Source of the DNA: UBA9926 sp913064795
GTDB lineage: Bacteria > Pseudomonadota > Gammaproteobacteria > Pseudomonadales > Azotimanducaceae
Assembly (NCBI GenBank): GCA_045560765.1
Contig: JBJKZD010000009.1
Location: forward strand, 744,001 to 808,000
Length of the DNA: 64,000 nt
Reading direction: 5' to 3'
Of this stretch, positions 25,333-33,882 are shown in pieces. Position 1 is the first letter of the stretch; each line of letters begins with the position of its first letter. The notes beneath the pieces are model-generated. The model was given only the letters and a program-made list of their open reading frames with translations, did not search any database and had not been told where the DNA came from. Both the position numbers and the translations under genes were made by a program.

Positions 25333-27006
25333 TCAGTTTGCGAGTTTCTTATAGCGCACTCGGGTCGGTGTAAGGTCCTGTGTGCCCATCCGCTTTTTGC
25401 GGTCGACTTCATACTCTGAGTAATTGCCTTCGAAAAAGTAGGCCTGACTGTCGCCCTCGAAAGCGAGGATATGCGTGGCAATACGGTCCAAAAACCAGCG
25501 ATCGTGGGAGATCACCATGATGGAACCGGGGTAAGCCTCGATCGCAGATTCTAAGGCTCTGAGGGTTTCGACATCGAGATCATTCGTGGGTTCGTCTAGC
25601 AGTAAAAAGTTCGCGCCGATCTTGAGCAGTTTCGCCAAATGAACCCGGTTGCGCTCACCGCCGGACAGGTCCTTGACGAGTTTTTGCTGATCTGCACCCT
25701 TAAAATTGAACCGTCCAACATACGACCTAGATGGCGTCTCATATTTTCCAATTCGAATCAGCTCGCTACCCTCAGAAATTTCCTCCCAAACGGTGTTGTC
25801 ATCGTTCAAGGAATCCCGACTTTGATCAACAAAGCCGAGTTGCACCGTGTCGCCCAATTCGATGGTGCCAGAATCGGGTGTTTCTTGACCGCTAATCATT
25901 CGAAATAGGGTCGACTTACCTGCGCCATTACCGCCGATAATGCCGATGATGCTGCCCTTAGGCGCACTGAAGCTGAGATCGTTGATCAGCAAACGGTCTT
26001 CATAAGCCTTACTGACCCCGCTGACTTCTAAAACGCGATCTCCCAGTCTTGGCCCTGGGGGAATATAGAGCTCTTGGGTTTCATTGCGAGTTTGAAATTC
26101 CTGAGAGTTCAGCTCATCGAATCGCGCGAGTCTGGCTCTATTTTTTGCCTGTCTCGCTTTGGGCTGGGATCGGACCCATTCAAGTTCGGCCTTAATGGTC
26201 TTTTGTCGTGACTGCTCCTGGCGCTGTTCGACCTGAAGGCGTTTTTCTTTGGCTTCGAGCCAAGCGGAATAGTTGCCCTCATAGGGAATGCCCTGACCTC
26301 GATCGAGCTCAAGGATCCATCCGGCTGCATTGTCGAGGAAGTAGCGGTCATGGGTAATAGCAACCACGGTTCCTGGGAATTCTGTTAAAAAGTGCTCCAG
26401 CCAGCCTACGCTTTCTGCATCGAGATGGTTCGTCGGCTCGTCGAGTAGCAGCATATCGGGATTCGACAGAAGTAGTCGACATAGGGCGACCCGACGTTTT
26501 TCTCCTCCCGAAAGGGTGGTTACTGGACTGTCGAAAGGTGGCAGGCGTAGGGCGTCAGCCGCTACTTCAATTTTCCGTTCCAAATCCCAACCGTCCATAG
26601 CGTCAATTTTTAACTGCAGAGAACCCTGCCGGTCGAGTAATTCGGTCATCTCGTCATCCGACATCGGTTCGGCAAAACGATCGCTGATCGCGTTGAACTC
26701 ATCCATCAGATCCTTGATTGCACGCACACCGTCTTCAACATTGCCAAGCACATCTTTGTCGGGATCCAGCTCTGGTTCTTGAGCAAGGTAGCCAATATTG
26801 AGCTCAGGTTGCGGCCGAGCTTCTCCGAGATGTTCCTGGTCGAGTCCAGCCATGATCCGCAGTAAGCTGGATTTACCAGACCCATTGAGGCCGAGCACAC
26901 CGATCTTTGCGCCGGGGAAAAACGACAGCGAAATATCTTTGAGAATGGTTCTGTTGGGTGGAACAACTTTACCCACCCGAGACATCGAAAATACGTACTG
27001 CGCCAT
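25333..27006 (-). CDS. ettA: Energy-dependent translational throttle protein EttA (ABC-F)
   Basis: EttA is a soluble ABC-F protein that binds the ribosomal E site and gates the first peptide bond according to ATP/ADP ratio. The opening MAQYVFSMSRVGKVVPP is the EttA signature. Two ABC cassettes are present, with Walker A GLNGSGKSS and GGNGAGKST, signatures LSGGEKRR and LSGGERNR, and DEPTNHLD and DEPTNDLD in their Walker B regions. A linker rich in Gln, Arg and Lys lies between them. 557 residues. It converges with radA, the two stop codons one base apart. Confidence 0.96.
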   Translation of the reverse strand: MAQYVFSMSRVGKVVPPNRTILKDISLSFFPGAKIGVLGLNGSGKSSLLRIMAGLDQEHLGEARPQPELNIGYLAQEPELDPDKDVLGNVEDGVRAIKDLMDEFNAISDRFAEPMSDDEMTELLDRQGSLQLKIDAMDGWDLERKIEVAADALRLPPFDSPVTTLSGGEKRRVALCRLLLSNPDMLLLDEPTNHLDAESVGWLEHFLTEFPGTVVAITHDRYFLDNAAGWILELDRGQGIPYEGNYSAWLEAKEKRLQVEQRQEQSRQKTIKAELEWVRSQPKARQAKNRARLARFDELNSQEFQTRNETQELYIPPGPRLGDRVLEVSGVSKAYEDRLLINDLSFSAPKGSIIGIIGGNGAGKSTLFRMISGQETPDSGTIELGDTVQLGFVDQSRDSLNDDNTVWEEISEGSELIRIGKYETPSRSYVGRFNFKGADQQKLVKDLSGGERNRVHLAKLLKIGANFLLLDEPTNDLDVETLRALESAIEAYPGSIMVISHDRWFLDRIATHILAFEGDSQAYFFEGNYSEYEVDRKKRMGTQDLTPTRVRYKKLAN

Positions 27007-27422
27007 GGTGTAAACCTCTGGAAGCGACCAAGAAAGAAAGAGGGATTGTACCGAATTTTAAGGTGACTTTAGAACGATAACCTTGTTTGAGGTTTGAGGT
27101 TTGAGGTTTGAGGTTTGAGGTTTGAGGTTTGAGGTTTGAGGTTTGAGGTTTGAGGTTTGAGGTTTGAGGTTTGAGGATTGAGCGCCCGATCGGATTATAG
27201 AATCAGATACCCAGTTTTTGATCGATTGGCGATGGTCACCCGCGGGCCTAGTTGCACTAATGCAGCCCAGATTGCGATGAAGATCGCTGGTGGTCCAACA
27301 GCGCCGGTTCCAAGCGCTCAACAACGTCCTAAGCCCGGTGTATTGGAGGATCGACCGGTTTTGAGAGACAATGCGGATTCTGTTCGCTAAAGGGTGCTCT
27401 GGAACTGAGGGCGCCTAGGTCG
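27007..27422. other. Non-coding gap between divergent ettA and nrdR
   Basis: This 416-bp gap has no convincing gene. On the minus strand a possible ettA -10 element (TACAAT, plus-strand ATTGTA at 27045-27050) lies about 40 bp before the ettA start. Next comes the heptamer array (27086-27176). The remaining 246 bp (27177-27422) hold a 70-codon TTG-started plus frame of no recognisable family and presumably the nrdR promoter. glyA, often upstream of nrdR, is not here. Confidence 0.5.
27086..27176. repeat. Heptanucleotide tandem repeat, 13 perfect copies of TTTGAGG
   Basis: Thirteen uninterrupted copies of the 7-bp unit TTTGAGG occupy 91 bp, followed by one imperfect copy (attgagc). The array begins 80 bp upstream of the ettA start, behind its likely promoter. 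There are no spacers, so it is not CRISPR. Because 7 is not a multiple of 3, copy-number change would shift any reading frame across it, but no gene appears to use it. Confidence 0.97.
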
Positions 27423-27950
27423 ATGATTATGTTTTGTCCTTTTTGCAGTCACAGTGAAACGCGTGTGAACGACAGTCGCCTTGTGGCCGAGGGCATGCAA
27501 GTTCGCCGCCGTCGAGAATGCCTTGCTTGTGGTGAAAGATTTACCTCCTATGAATCTGCAGAACTCCTGATGCCTAGAGTGATTAAGTCCGATGGCAGTC
27601 GTGAACCGTTCAACGAGGAAAAACTTAGATCAGGATTGATGCGGGCGCTTGAGAAGCGACCGGTGAGCCTTGAGGGGCTTGAAGGCGTTTTTGCGCGGAT
27701 CAAGAGTCAGCTGCGCGCCACCGGCGAGCCCGAGCTGAAAAGTAGGGCTCTCGGTGAGTTAGTCATGGCGGAACTGCGGATTCTAGATGAGGTCGCTTAT
27801 GTGCGGTTTGCCTCGGTGTATCGCAGCTTTCAAGACATCAGCGAATTTAAACGCGAAATCGACTCGATGGATAAGAGTAAGAAAAAGCGAGCTCCGAAAA
27901 AGCGGCCATCGTCCACAAAGCGCGTTGGAGCGGCGAGTAAAAATGACTGA
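27423..27950 (+). CDS. nrdR: Transcriptional repressor NrdR
   Basis: NrdR is an ATP/dATP-sensing zinc-finger repressor of ribonucleotide reductase genes. The zinc ribbon has CPFC near the start and CLACGERF. An ATP-cone follows with KSDGSREPFNEEKL and ASVYRSFQDISEF. The C-terminus (about 150-175) is an added Lys/Arg-rich tail not found in the 149-residue E. coli protein. ATG 27423 or ATG 27429 could be the start; the family usually begins one or two residues before CPFC, which favours 27429. It overlaps ribD by 8 bp. Confidence 0.94.
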   Translation: MIMFCPFCSHSETRVNDSRLVAEGMQVRRRRECLACGERFTSYESAELLMPRVIKSDGSREPFNEEKLRSGLMRALEKRPVSLEGLEGVFARIKSQLRATGEPELKSRALGELVMAELRILDEVAYVRFASVYRSFQDISEFKREIDSMDKSKKKRAPKKRPSSTKRVGAASKND

Positions 27951-29028
27951 TCGCGAATATCTTGCTCGAGCGTTTGTTTTGGCGAATCAGGGCCGATACA
28001 CCACTGACCCAAACCCCAGAGTCGGTTGTGTATTGGTGAAGCATGGACGGGTCATTGGTGAGGGATATCATCAACTGGCCGGTGGCCCGCACGCTGAAGC
28101 CCAGGCGTTGAATCAGGTTGAAGGCTCTGCCGAGGGTGCAACTGCCTATGTCACCCTTGAGCCTTGTAGTTACCATGGCCGAACGCCTTCCTGCGCTACG
28201 GCTTTGATCGAAGCCGGCGTGGTTCGTGTGGTCGCTGCTGCTGAGGACCCGCATCCTCGAAATCGGGGTGCGGGGTTCGAATTACTTGAAGCCGCGGGTA
28301 TTGAAGTGGTTCGGGCGCTCGACCCGGATGCGGCCGAAGCTTTAAATCCAGGGCATCTCAAATGTCATGCTCACAACAGGCCCTATGTGCGCCTCAAGCT
28401 TGCTGCAACGATGGACGGATTAACTGCGCTGCCCAATGGCGAGAGTCAGTGGATTACATCCGCCGCAGCGAGACTTGATGTCCAGCGATTGCGAGCGCAA
28501 AGCTCGGCCATTGTGACCGGTGCCAATACGGTTTTAGATGACGATCCGGAACTGACGGTTCGCGATCCAGGCATAGATCCACGCTTCAGTTCGCTCATTC
28601 TTTCTCGAGCCAGGCCCGTTTATGTTTTGGATTCCAATGCGAGGACCACCAGTGAGGCCCGGGTGTATGCCAACCCCCAAGCCCGACAAGTCTGCGGTGT
28701 CCATGCGCGCTCAGATCATCCTCAGTCGATGCGCATCAACACCAACCCAGCTGGACGTATTGACTTGTCTGAGTTTTTTGCCAAGCTCGCGGCCGAAGGG
28801 GTGCTAGAAGTACTGGTAGAAAGTGGTGCGGTTTTGGCAGGGGCTGTTTTAGAGGCAGGTTTAGTGGATGAGCTTGTCCTTTATATGGCGCCCAAGCTGA
28901 TGGGCGTTGGCCGACCGTTACTTCAGCTTCCAGAACTTGATAAGATGAGTGATCTCAAGAATTTTGAAATCACTGAACACCGGCGAATCGGACCCGATCT
29001 AAAGTTGGTGTTAAAACCAAGGGCGTGA
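27943..29028 (+). CDS. ribD: Bifunctional diaminohydroxyphosphoribosylaminopyrimidine deaminase / 5-amino-6-(5-phosphoribosylamino)uracil reductase
   Basis: RibD carries out the second and third steps of riboflavin synthesis. The N-terminal deaminase has the zinc site: HAEAQAL and PCSYHGRTPSC. The C-terminal reductase (about 150-361) begins at RPYVRLKLAATMDG. ATG 27943 lies inside the end of nrdR and matches the family N-terminus (REYLARAFVLA); the frame is open further upstream only as an alternate reading of nrdR. 361 residues. Confidence 0.96.
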   Translation: MTDREYLARAFVLANQGRYTTDPNPRVGCVLVKHGRVIGEGYHQLAGGPHAEAQALNQVEGSAEGATAYVTLEPCSYHGRTPSCATALIEAGVVRVVAAAEDPHPRNRGAGFELLEAAGIEVVRALDPDAAEALNPGHLKCHAHNRPYVRLKLAATMDGLTALPNGESQWITSAAARLDVQRLRAQSSAIVTGANTVLDDDPELTVRDPGIDPRFSSLILSRARPVYVLDSNARTTSEARVYANPQARQVCGVHARSDHPQSMRINTNPAGRIDLSEFFAKLAAEGVLEVLVESGAVLAGAVLEAGLVDELVLYMAPKLMGVGRPLLQLPELDKMSDLKNFEITEHRRIGPDLKLVLKPRA

Positions 29029-29194
29029 TTTCTGTAACGAGCAGGATTGTTGTCGAGCAGGAATGTGATCAGGCGCCTAGGCTCTGCAGAAAAACACCCG
29101 CTCTGCCAGGAGCAGGTGTCCTGTAAAAGCAGGATTTCTTAAATACAGGGGCTCTGTAAAAAGCAGCGGCTCTGCATAACAAGGTGGTGACACG
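29029..29194. other. Short gap where ribE and ribBA are expected, with degenerate repeats
   Basis: This 166-bp interval between ribD and ribH has no gene. It contains several related pieces: GGCTCTGCA (29080 region), GCTCTGCC, CCTGTAAAAGCAGG, GGCTCTGTAAAAAGCAG and GGCTCTGCATAA. In Pseudomonas, riboflavin synthase (ribE/ribC) and DHBP synthase (ribBA) occupy this position. The low-complexity pieces may be a scar of deletion, or simply a leader for ribH. Confidence 0.5.
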
Positions 29195-29662
29195 ATGACG
29201 CGAATGATTGAAGGAGACCTGACGTCGACGACCGCTGGGATCACGATCGTCGTCGCGCGTTTTAATGAGTTTGTGGTGGAGAGTCTACTAAAAGGCGCTC
29301 TGGATACTTTTAAGCGGCACGGGATTCTCGAAAAGCAGATCACGATCATTAAAGTCCCTGGTGCTTTTGAGCTGCCTTTAGCGGCTCAACTCGCCGCGGA
29401 AAAATCTGATTGCGCGGCGGTGGTCGTTCTAGGTGCGGTCATCAGGGGCGGAACTCCGCATTTCGATTTTGTCGCTGGGCAGGCGGCCAATGGTGTAGCC
29501 GCAGTTGCGCTCAAGACAAGTAAACCGGTTGTGTTTGGGCTGTTGACTACGGACACGATTGAGCAAGCGATTGAGCGGGCAGGCACAAAATCTGGCAACA
29601 AGGGCGCAGACGCTGCGGTAACAGCGCTCGAGATGATTAACTTGCTCAGAAAATTGGGATGA
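29195..29662 (+). CDS. ribH: 6,7-dimethyl-8-ribityllumazine synthase
   Basis: RibH condenses the RibD-derived pyrimidine with dihydroxybutanone phosphate to make lumazine, the direct precursor of riboflavin. Motifs are VVARFNEFV near the start, KVPGAFELPLAA, VLGAVIRGGTPHFDFV with the catalytic His, and VVFGLLTTDT. 155 residues. The ATG follows AAGGTGG. Its stop overlaps nusB (ATGA), the usual ribH-nusB coupling. Confidence 0.96.
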   Translation: MTRMIEGDLTSTTAGITIVVARFNEFVVESLLKGALDTFKRHGILEKQITIIKVPGAFELPLAAQLAAEKSDCAAVVVLGAVIRGGTPHFDFVAGQAANGVAAVALKTSKPVVFGLLTTDTIEQAIERAGTKSGNKGADAAVTALEMINLLRKLG

Positions 29663-30099
29663 AATCTTCTCCTTCAGCCCGTCATCGAGCCCGAAAATTC
29701 GCAGTTCAAGCCCTCTATCAGTTGCATTATCTTGAGACTTCAGCCACTCAGGTGGTTAAAGAATTTGTCGAAGATAATGATCTCAAGCGTGCTGATGTCG
29801 CTTATTTTGAAACCCTTGTAAAAGGAGCGAGCGCGCAAAAGCCGGCATTGTGGGATGAGGTGGCGAAGTATCTTGATCGCGAATCAAGCCAGATCGACCC
29901 TGTCGAGGAAAGCATTCTTTTGCTCGGCGCGTTCGAGTTGAAAGATCAGCTTCAAGTGCCGTTCAAGGTCGTGATTTCTGAGGCCGTTGACCTAGCGAAA
30001 ATATTTGGCGCAACGGACAGCTTTAAGTACGTCAATTCAATCCTCGATAAGGTTGCAGGGGTCTATCGATCGGTTGAAGTTGGCGCTGTCAGTGCTTAA
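29659..30099 (+). CDS. nusB: Transcription antitermination factor NusB
   Basis: NusB binds boxA RNA together with S10 (NusE) and supports antitermination of rRNA operons. The Arg-rich N-terminus RHRARKFAVQALYQ, the VEESILLLGAFEL segment, and VVISEAVDLAKIFGATDS followed by KYVNSILDKVA are family signatures. 146 residues. It overlaps ribH at its start and thiL at its stop (TAATG). Confidence 0.97.
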   Translation: MKSSPSARHRARKFAVQALYQLHYLETSATQVVKEFVEDNDLKRADVAYFETLVKGASAQKPALWDEVAKYLDRESSQIDPVEESILLLGAFELKDQLQVPFKVVISEAVDLAKIFGATDSFKYVNSILDKVAGVYRSVEVGAVSA

Positions 30100-31073
30100 T
30101 GTCCCTTTCTGAGTTCGACATCATTGATCGATACTTTGCACCCCTTGGCGGCTGGCAACTGACAACGACTGCCTTAGGGCCCGGCGATGACTGCGCGGTT
30201 TTAAGTCCTAGAGTAGGACATCAAATCTGCATCTCCTCTGACACCTTGATTGAAGGTGTCCATTTTCCGGTGGCTGCAAGCGGTACACTTGCCGCAGAGC
30301 GGTCGTTGGCCGCGGCGGTCAGCGATTTAGCCGCGATGGGCAGTGAACCTATGGCAGCAACCGGCGCTTTGACGCTGACAGAGGTGAGCGAGTCTTGGTT
30401 AAAGGATTTCTCGAGTGCTCTCGCCGCTTGTATTAAGGAATGGCAGATTCCGCTGATCGGCGGCAATATCAGTCGAGGCAAGGAGCTATCCATTACCTGG
30501 ACGGTCCTAGGGTCGCTACCCATGGGTCGTTATGTGACCCGCGGTGGCGCTCAGTTGGGAGACGACATTTATGTGAGTGGTTGGCCGGGCCGAGCGGGTT
30601 TGGCGCTGGAGCAACTGATCCGTCATCAAGAAGTCGCGCCAGAACTCCGTCAGCACTACGAGCGACCCACCCCGCGGATTAAAATCGGGCAGAAAATTCG
30701 ACCCTGGGTCTCTGCGATGATTGATGTGTCTGACGGTCTGTTGTCAGATCTGCAACATATTTTGCTGGCGTCCAAGTGCGGCGCTGATCTTGATGTTTCT
30801 GCGCTCGGGTTTGATGTCCTGTTGGGCGAACAGACCGACAGTGCGCTGCACCATCTGACGCATGTCCTGAGTGCGGGCGATGATTATGAGCTTTGTTTTA
30901 CAGCGCCCCCGAGCCGCCGCGGGGAACTCCAATCACTCGCCCAGGTGGAGGTGTTACCCTTAACCCGTATCGGTCAAATTGTGCCGGGAGCAGGTGTTTT
31001 GTTCTCGAATTTACCCTCAGGGGTCAATGCCTCTGATTTGGATGGGTTGATGGGGTATCGGCACTTTCAATGA
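30099..31073 (+). CDS. thiL: Thiamine-monophosphate kinase
   Basis: ThiL phosphorylates thiamine monophosphate to ThDP, the cofactor used by Dxs and by the ThDP enzyme at 52416-54044 in this window. Conserved features are GPGDDCAVL, SSDTLIEGVHF, SDLAAMGSEP, DVSDGLLSDL and SAGDDYELCFT. 324 residues. It starts on the last base of nusB and its stop overlaps the pgpA start. Confidence 0.96.
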   Translation: MSLSEFDIIDRYFAPLGGWQLTTTALGPGDDCAVLSPRVGHQICISSDTLIEGVHFPVAASGTLAAERSLAAAVSDLAAMGSEPMAATGALTLTEVSESWLKDFSSALAACIKEWQIPLIGGNISRGKELSITWTVLGSLPMGRYVTRGGAQLGDDIYVSGWPGRAGLALEQLIRHQEVAPELRQHYERPTPRIKIGQKIRPWVSAMIDVSDGLLSDLQHILLASKCGADLDVSALGFDVLLGEQTDSALHHLTHVLSAGDDYELCFTAPPSRRGELQSLAQVEVLPLTRIGQIVPGAGVLFSNLPSGVNASDLDGLMGYRHFQ

Positions 31074-31549
31074 AACCAAAACCTCTCGATCTCATAAAAC
31101 ATCCTGTGTTGTTTCTAGCATTAGGGTTCGGCAGTGGGTTAGTTAAAAAAGGACCTGGTACCGCCGGTAGTGCGGTGGGACTGCTGATCTACATTCCTTT
31201 GTCTGAAGTGTCTCTGTGGATTTACGTTGGGCTCCTGGTTTTGGGGTTTTGTTTAGGCATTGCAGTTTGCGGGCGAGCGGCTCGTCGATTAGAGATTAAA
31301 GACCCAGGCTGTATTGTTTGGGATGAAATCATAGGAATGTTAATCGCCTGCTTTTTGGTGCCGCTTGAGATGGTTTGGCTAGCGATCGCGTTCATAAGTT
31401 TCCGGGTGTTCGATATTGTTAAGCCCTGGCCAATTTCTTGGTGCGACCGAAACCTTTCTGGAGGATTGGGGATTATGCTCGATGACGTGCTTGCGGGGCT
31501 TGCGGCGTGCACCGTTGTGCATGTGCTAATGCGGGTCGTGTCTCTCTAA
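31070..31549 (+). CDS. pgpA: Phosphatidylglycerophosphatase A
   Basis: PgpA is an integral membrane phosphatase that makes phosphatidylglycerol. GFGSGLVKKGPGTAGS near the N-terminus and the acidic WDEIIGML motif are the active-site signatures of the family, and about four hydrophobic helices follow one another. 159 residues. It overlaps thiL by 4 bp. In P. aeruginosa ribA follows close by; here eight other genes intervene. Confidence 0.95.
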   Translation: MKPKPLDLIKHPVLFLALGFGSGLVKKGPGTAGSAVGLLIYIPLSEVSLWIYVGLLVLGFCLGIAVCGRAARRLEIKDPGCIVWDEIIGMLIACFLVPLEMVWLAIAFISFRVFDIVKPWPISWCDRNLSGGLGIMLDDVLAGLAACTVVHVLMRVVSL

Positions 31550-31641
31550 AGGATCACGATGCCATGATTGTTGCGCCCTATTGTTAAATGAATCGATGAG
31601 TGGCACGGTAAGGCTTTTGCTGCAGGAACAAGGACTCTGGG

Positions 31642-32421
31642 ATGAATATCCATCAAATCTACACCTACAACGACCTTCGAAACTTCACTTACCTTTTAGA
31701 GATCGGCAACGGCGAGGCGATCGTTTTGGATCCTTGGGATTCTGACGAAATTAACACGGCATTGTCAGAGCGGTCTTTGAGCCTCAAGGCCATCATTAAT
31801 ACACATGAGCACTGGGACCATACACGGGGCAACGAGGCTTTAGTCGCCGCTCACGAGTGTGAGGTTTGGGCCCACCAAAATGGCGAGGGAAAGATACCAG
31901 GGATGACCCGGGCGCTTTCCGCGGGAGAGGTTGTCCCCCTCGAGGCCGATGTTACGTTAACAGTACTCGACACGCCCGGACACACTTTCGCGCATTTGTG
32001 TTTTTTAGTGACCGAGCGGGGTGTTCCTCTGGCGGTCTTCACTGGGGACACGTTGTTTAATGCGGGCGTAGGTAATTGTCACAATGGCGGCAGTCCAGAA
32101 GCGCTCTATGAAACGGTGCGCGCCCAATTTCATCCGCTGGAAGATCGCGTTGCGGTCTATCCGGGACACGACTATCTTGAAAATAACCTTAAATTCACGC
32201 TGCATCTCGAGCCCAGCAATACGGCTGCTGCGCAGTGGTTGGAACGCGTCGAGGGCAATGACCCAGGCACCACGCCCATTGTCACAACGATCGGTGACGA
32301 ACGATCAATCAACACCTTTTTTAGATTGAGTAATTTAGAAATTCGGGAGAACTTATCGCTCTCAGAGGCCAGCGAGGCATCTGTTTTCTTGGCGTTACGC
32401 AAACGCCGCAATGACTGGTAG
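31642..32421 (+). CDS. Hydroxyacylglutathione hydrolase-like metallo-beta-lactamase-fold protein
   Basis: The binuclear metal site is complete: THEHWDH (HxHxDH), the His of DTPGHTFAHL, the Asp of FTGDTLF and the His of YPGHDYLENNLKF. The order and the wording of the last two motifs are those of glyoxalase II (GloB), which hydrolyses S-D-lactoylglutathione. At 259 residues the length also fits. The C-terminus (NTFFRLSNLEIRE) resembles the end of GloB. Other glutathione thioesterases cannot be excluded. It opens the accessory block after pgpA, and a GGGATG ribosome-binding site overlaps its start. Confidence 0.75.
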   Translation: MNIHQIYTYNDLRNFTYLLEIGNGEAIVLDPWDSDEINTALSERSLSLKAIINTHEHWDHTRGNEALVAAHECEVWAHQNGEGKIPGMTRALSAGEVVPLEADVTLTVLDTPGHTFAHLCFLVTERGVPLAVFTGDTLFNAGVGNCHNGGSPEALYETVRAQFHPLEDRVAVYPGHDYLENNLKFTLHLEPSNTAAAQWLERVEGNDPGTTPIVTTIGDERSINTFFRLSNLEIRENLSLSEASEASVFLALRKRRNDW

Positions 32422-32457
32422 TTGTCGCGGTGATCCATTCGAAATAAAGGAGACTGA

Positions 32458-33225
32458 TTGATGAAACCTGTATGTTTAGTATTGGGCGCAGGACGCGGCA
32501 TTGGCGGCACTGTGGCGGCCCATTTTGCAAAGGCGGGATATCACGCTGTGCTTTGCAGAAGAAGTGATGAGGCTGGTTTGCAAGCGCTGGTCTCAGGCAT
32601 TATCGATAATGGCGGCGAAGCCACAGGGTACTTGATGAACGCCGTTGACGATGAGGTGATCGAGCAGCGAGTCGCAGCCATCGAAGCTGATATTGGCCCA
32701 ATTGATACGGTGGTTTATAACTTAGGTGCCCAGATTGGTTCTCGCCGTTTGGAGGAGACATCCTATAAGGCCTTTGAAATGGGCTGGCGGATGGCGACGT
32801 TTGGATTGTTTCGAGTCGCTCAGGCGGTAGCGCCCAGGATGCGAGCCCGCGGTCGCGGCAATCTACTCGTCACCTCAGCGACCGCTGCTGTTCGGGGCAA
32901 TCAAGGCCAGCATTCGCATGCAGCGGCGATGGGCGGACGGAGGATGTTGTGTCAATCTCTCAATGCTGAGCTGGCTGCAGAGGGTATTCATGTGGCCCAC
33001 GTTATTATTGACGGGGCCGTCGATGCACCCGATACCTTAGGAAAAATGCTGGGTGAAGAACGGTTCCAAGCCCTTCGAGAGGCAAAGGGACTCGAGCACG
33101 ACGGCCTGATGCTGCCGGACAAAATAGCAGAAACCTATCTCCATATCGCTCAACAGCATCGCTCGGTTTGGACTCATGAGATGGATTTGAGGGCTTTTTC
33201 TGATCAGGCTTGGTGGAACCATTAG
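32458..33225 (+). CDS. Divergent short-chain dehydrogenase/reductase lacking Tyr-x-x-x-Lys
   Basis: The Rossmann glycine motif GAGRGIGGTVA (residues 9-19) and the NLGAQ segment mark an SDR, and Ser139 is in the catalytic Ser position. Where Tyr-x-x-x-Lys should follow, residues 152-157 read SHAAAM, so both catalytic residues are missing. The HVAHVIIDGAVD segment near residue 178 is characteristic of a group of SDR-like proteins of unknown function in which Tyr is often replaced. It may bind NAD(P) without normal SDR chemistry. GGAG precedes the start at good spacing. 255 residues. Confidence 0.75.
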   Translation: MMKPVCLVLGAGRGIGGTVAAHFAKAGYHAVLCRRSDEAGLQALVSGIIDNGGEATGYLMNAVDDEVIEQRVAAIEADIGPIDTVVYNLGAQIGSRRLEETSYKAFEMGWRMATFGLFRVAQAVAPRMRARGRGNLLVTSATAAVRGNQGQHSHAAAMGGRRMLCQSLNAELAAEGIHVAHVIIDGAVDAPDTLGKMLGEERFQALREAKGLEHDGLMLPDKIAETYLHIAQQHRSVWTHEMDLRAFSDQAWWNH

Positions 33226-33295
33226 GCCAGGACGCCTGACTGACTTTCAGGAGTCCAACGTCGGCCAGCCCTTTGTGCGGGTATTGGAGGGAGCG

Positions 33296-33826
33296 GTGAA
33301 ACAAGATTTAGTGATCACATTTAGTGGTTCCGATCGTCCGGGGATTGTCCAGGACATGTCGCAACGTGTGACAGCCCATGGCGGTAATTGGCTTGAAAGC
33401 CAAATGACTCGCCTCGCGGGTAAGTTTGCGGGGGTGGCTCGCGTCAGCGTCTCAGAGCCAGGGTTTGAGGCGCTGGTGCAAGATTTGAATGCCATCCCCG
33501 GCATGACGTTTATCCTTGACGCGCCCGAGAAAGTCGTTGAAGACCTTAGAGCATCCGCATTTTCATTGAATATTGTTGGGCCAGACCGTCCAGGAATTCT
33601 TGCAGAAATTACCTCCGCGTTAGCTGAGCAGGGGGTGAACCTTGTTGACCTGACGACAGAGGTGGGGCCGGCGCCTATGACGGGCGTGCTGACTTTTTTT
33701 GCGGAAGTTGCGATTCTTGTGCCGGCTGAAACTGAAATGGAAACAGTGCACGCCCAGTTGAATCGTATTTCTGACGACCTTGGGGTCGATATTCACTCAG
33801 ATTCCGGGGAGATGTCGGCCCCCTGA
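33296..33826 (+). CDS. Tandem ACT-domain protein, GcvR-like
   Basis: Two ACT domains are visible, each starting with a ligand-loop motif: GSDRPGIVQDM (about 10-20) and GPDRPGILAEI (about 100-110). This is the layout of GcvR-type glycine-cleavage regulators, small proteins that sense amino acids. GTG at 33296 is chosen because GGAGG lies 5 bases upstream and because it gives the family's MKQDLVITFSG start; an in-frame GTG at 33275 is a weaker alternative. 176 residues. No glycine-cleavage genes are nearby, so the target is unknown. Confidence 0.75.
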   Translation: MKQDLVITFSGSDRPGIVQDMSQRVTAHGGNWLESQMTRLAGKFAGVARVSVSEPGFEALVQDLNAIPGMTFILDAPEKVVEDLRASAFSLNIVGPDRPGILAEITSALAEQGVNLVDLTTEVGPAPMTGVLTFFAEVAILVPAETEMETVHAQLNRISDDLGVDIHSDSGEMSAP

Positions 33827-33882
33827 GCGGCTCGTCAGTCCACCAAGCATCATAAAGCCCTCCAGAGAGGATTCAGCACGCC

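Noticed and set aside
27086..27176. Repeat array considered as CRISPR
   Set aside because: The 7-bp units are directly adjacent with no spacers, and no cas genes are nearby.
27178..27390. 70-codon plus-strand frame after the heptamer array
   Set aside because: TTG start, no ribosome-binding site, no recognisable family; it overlaps the probable nrdR promoter region.
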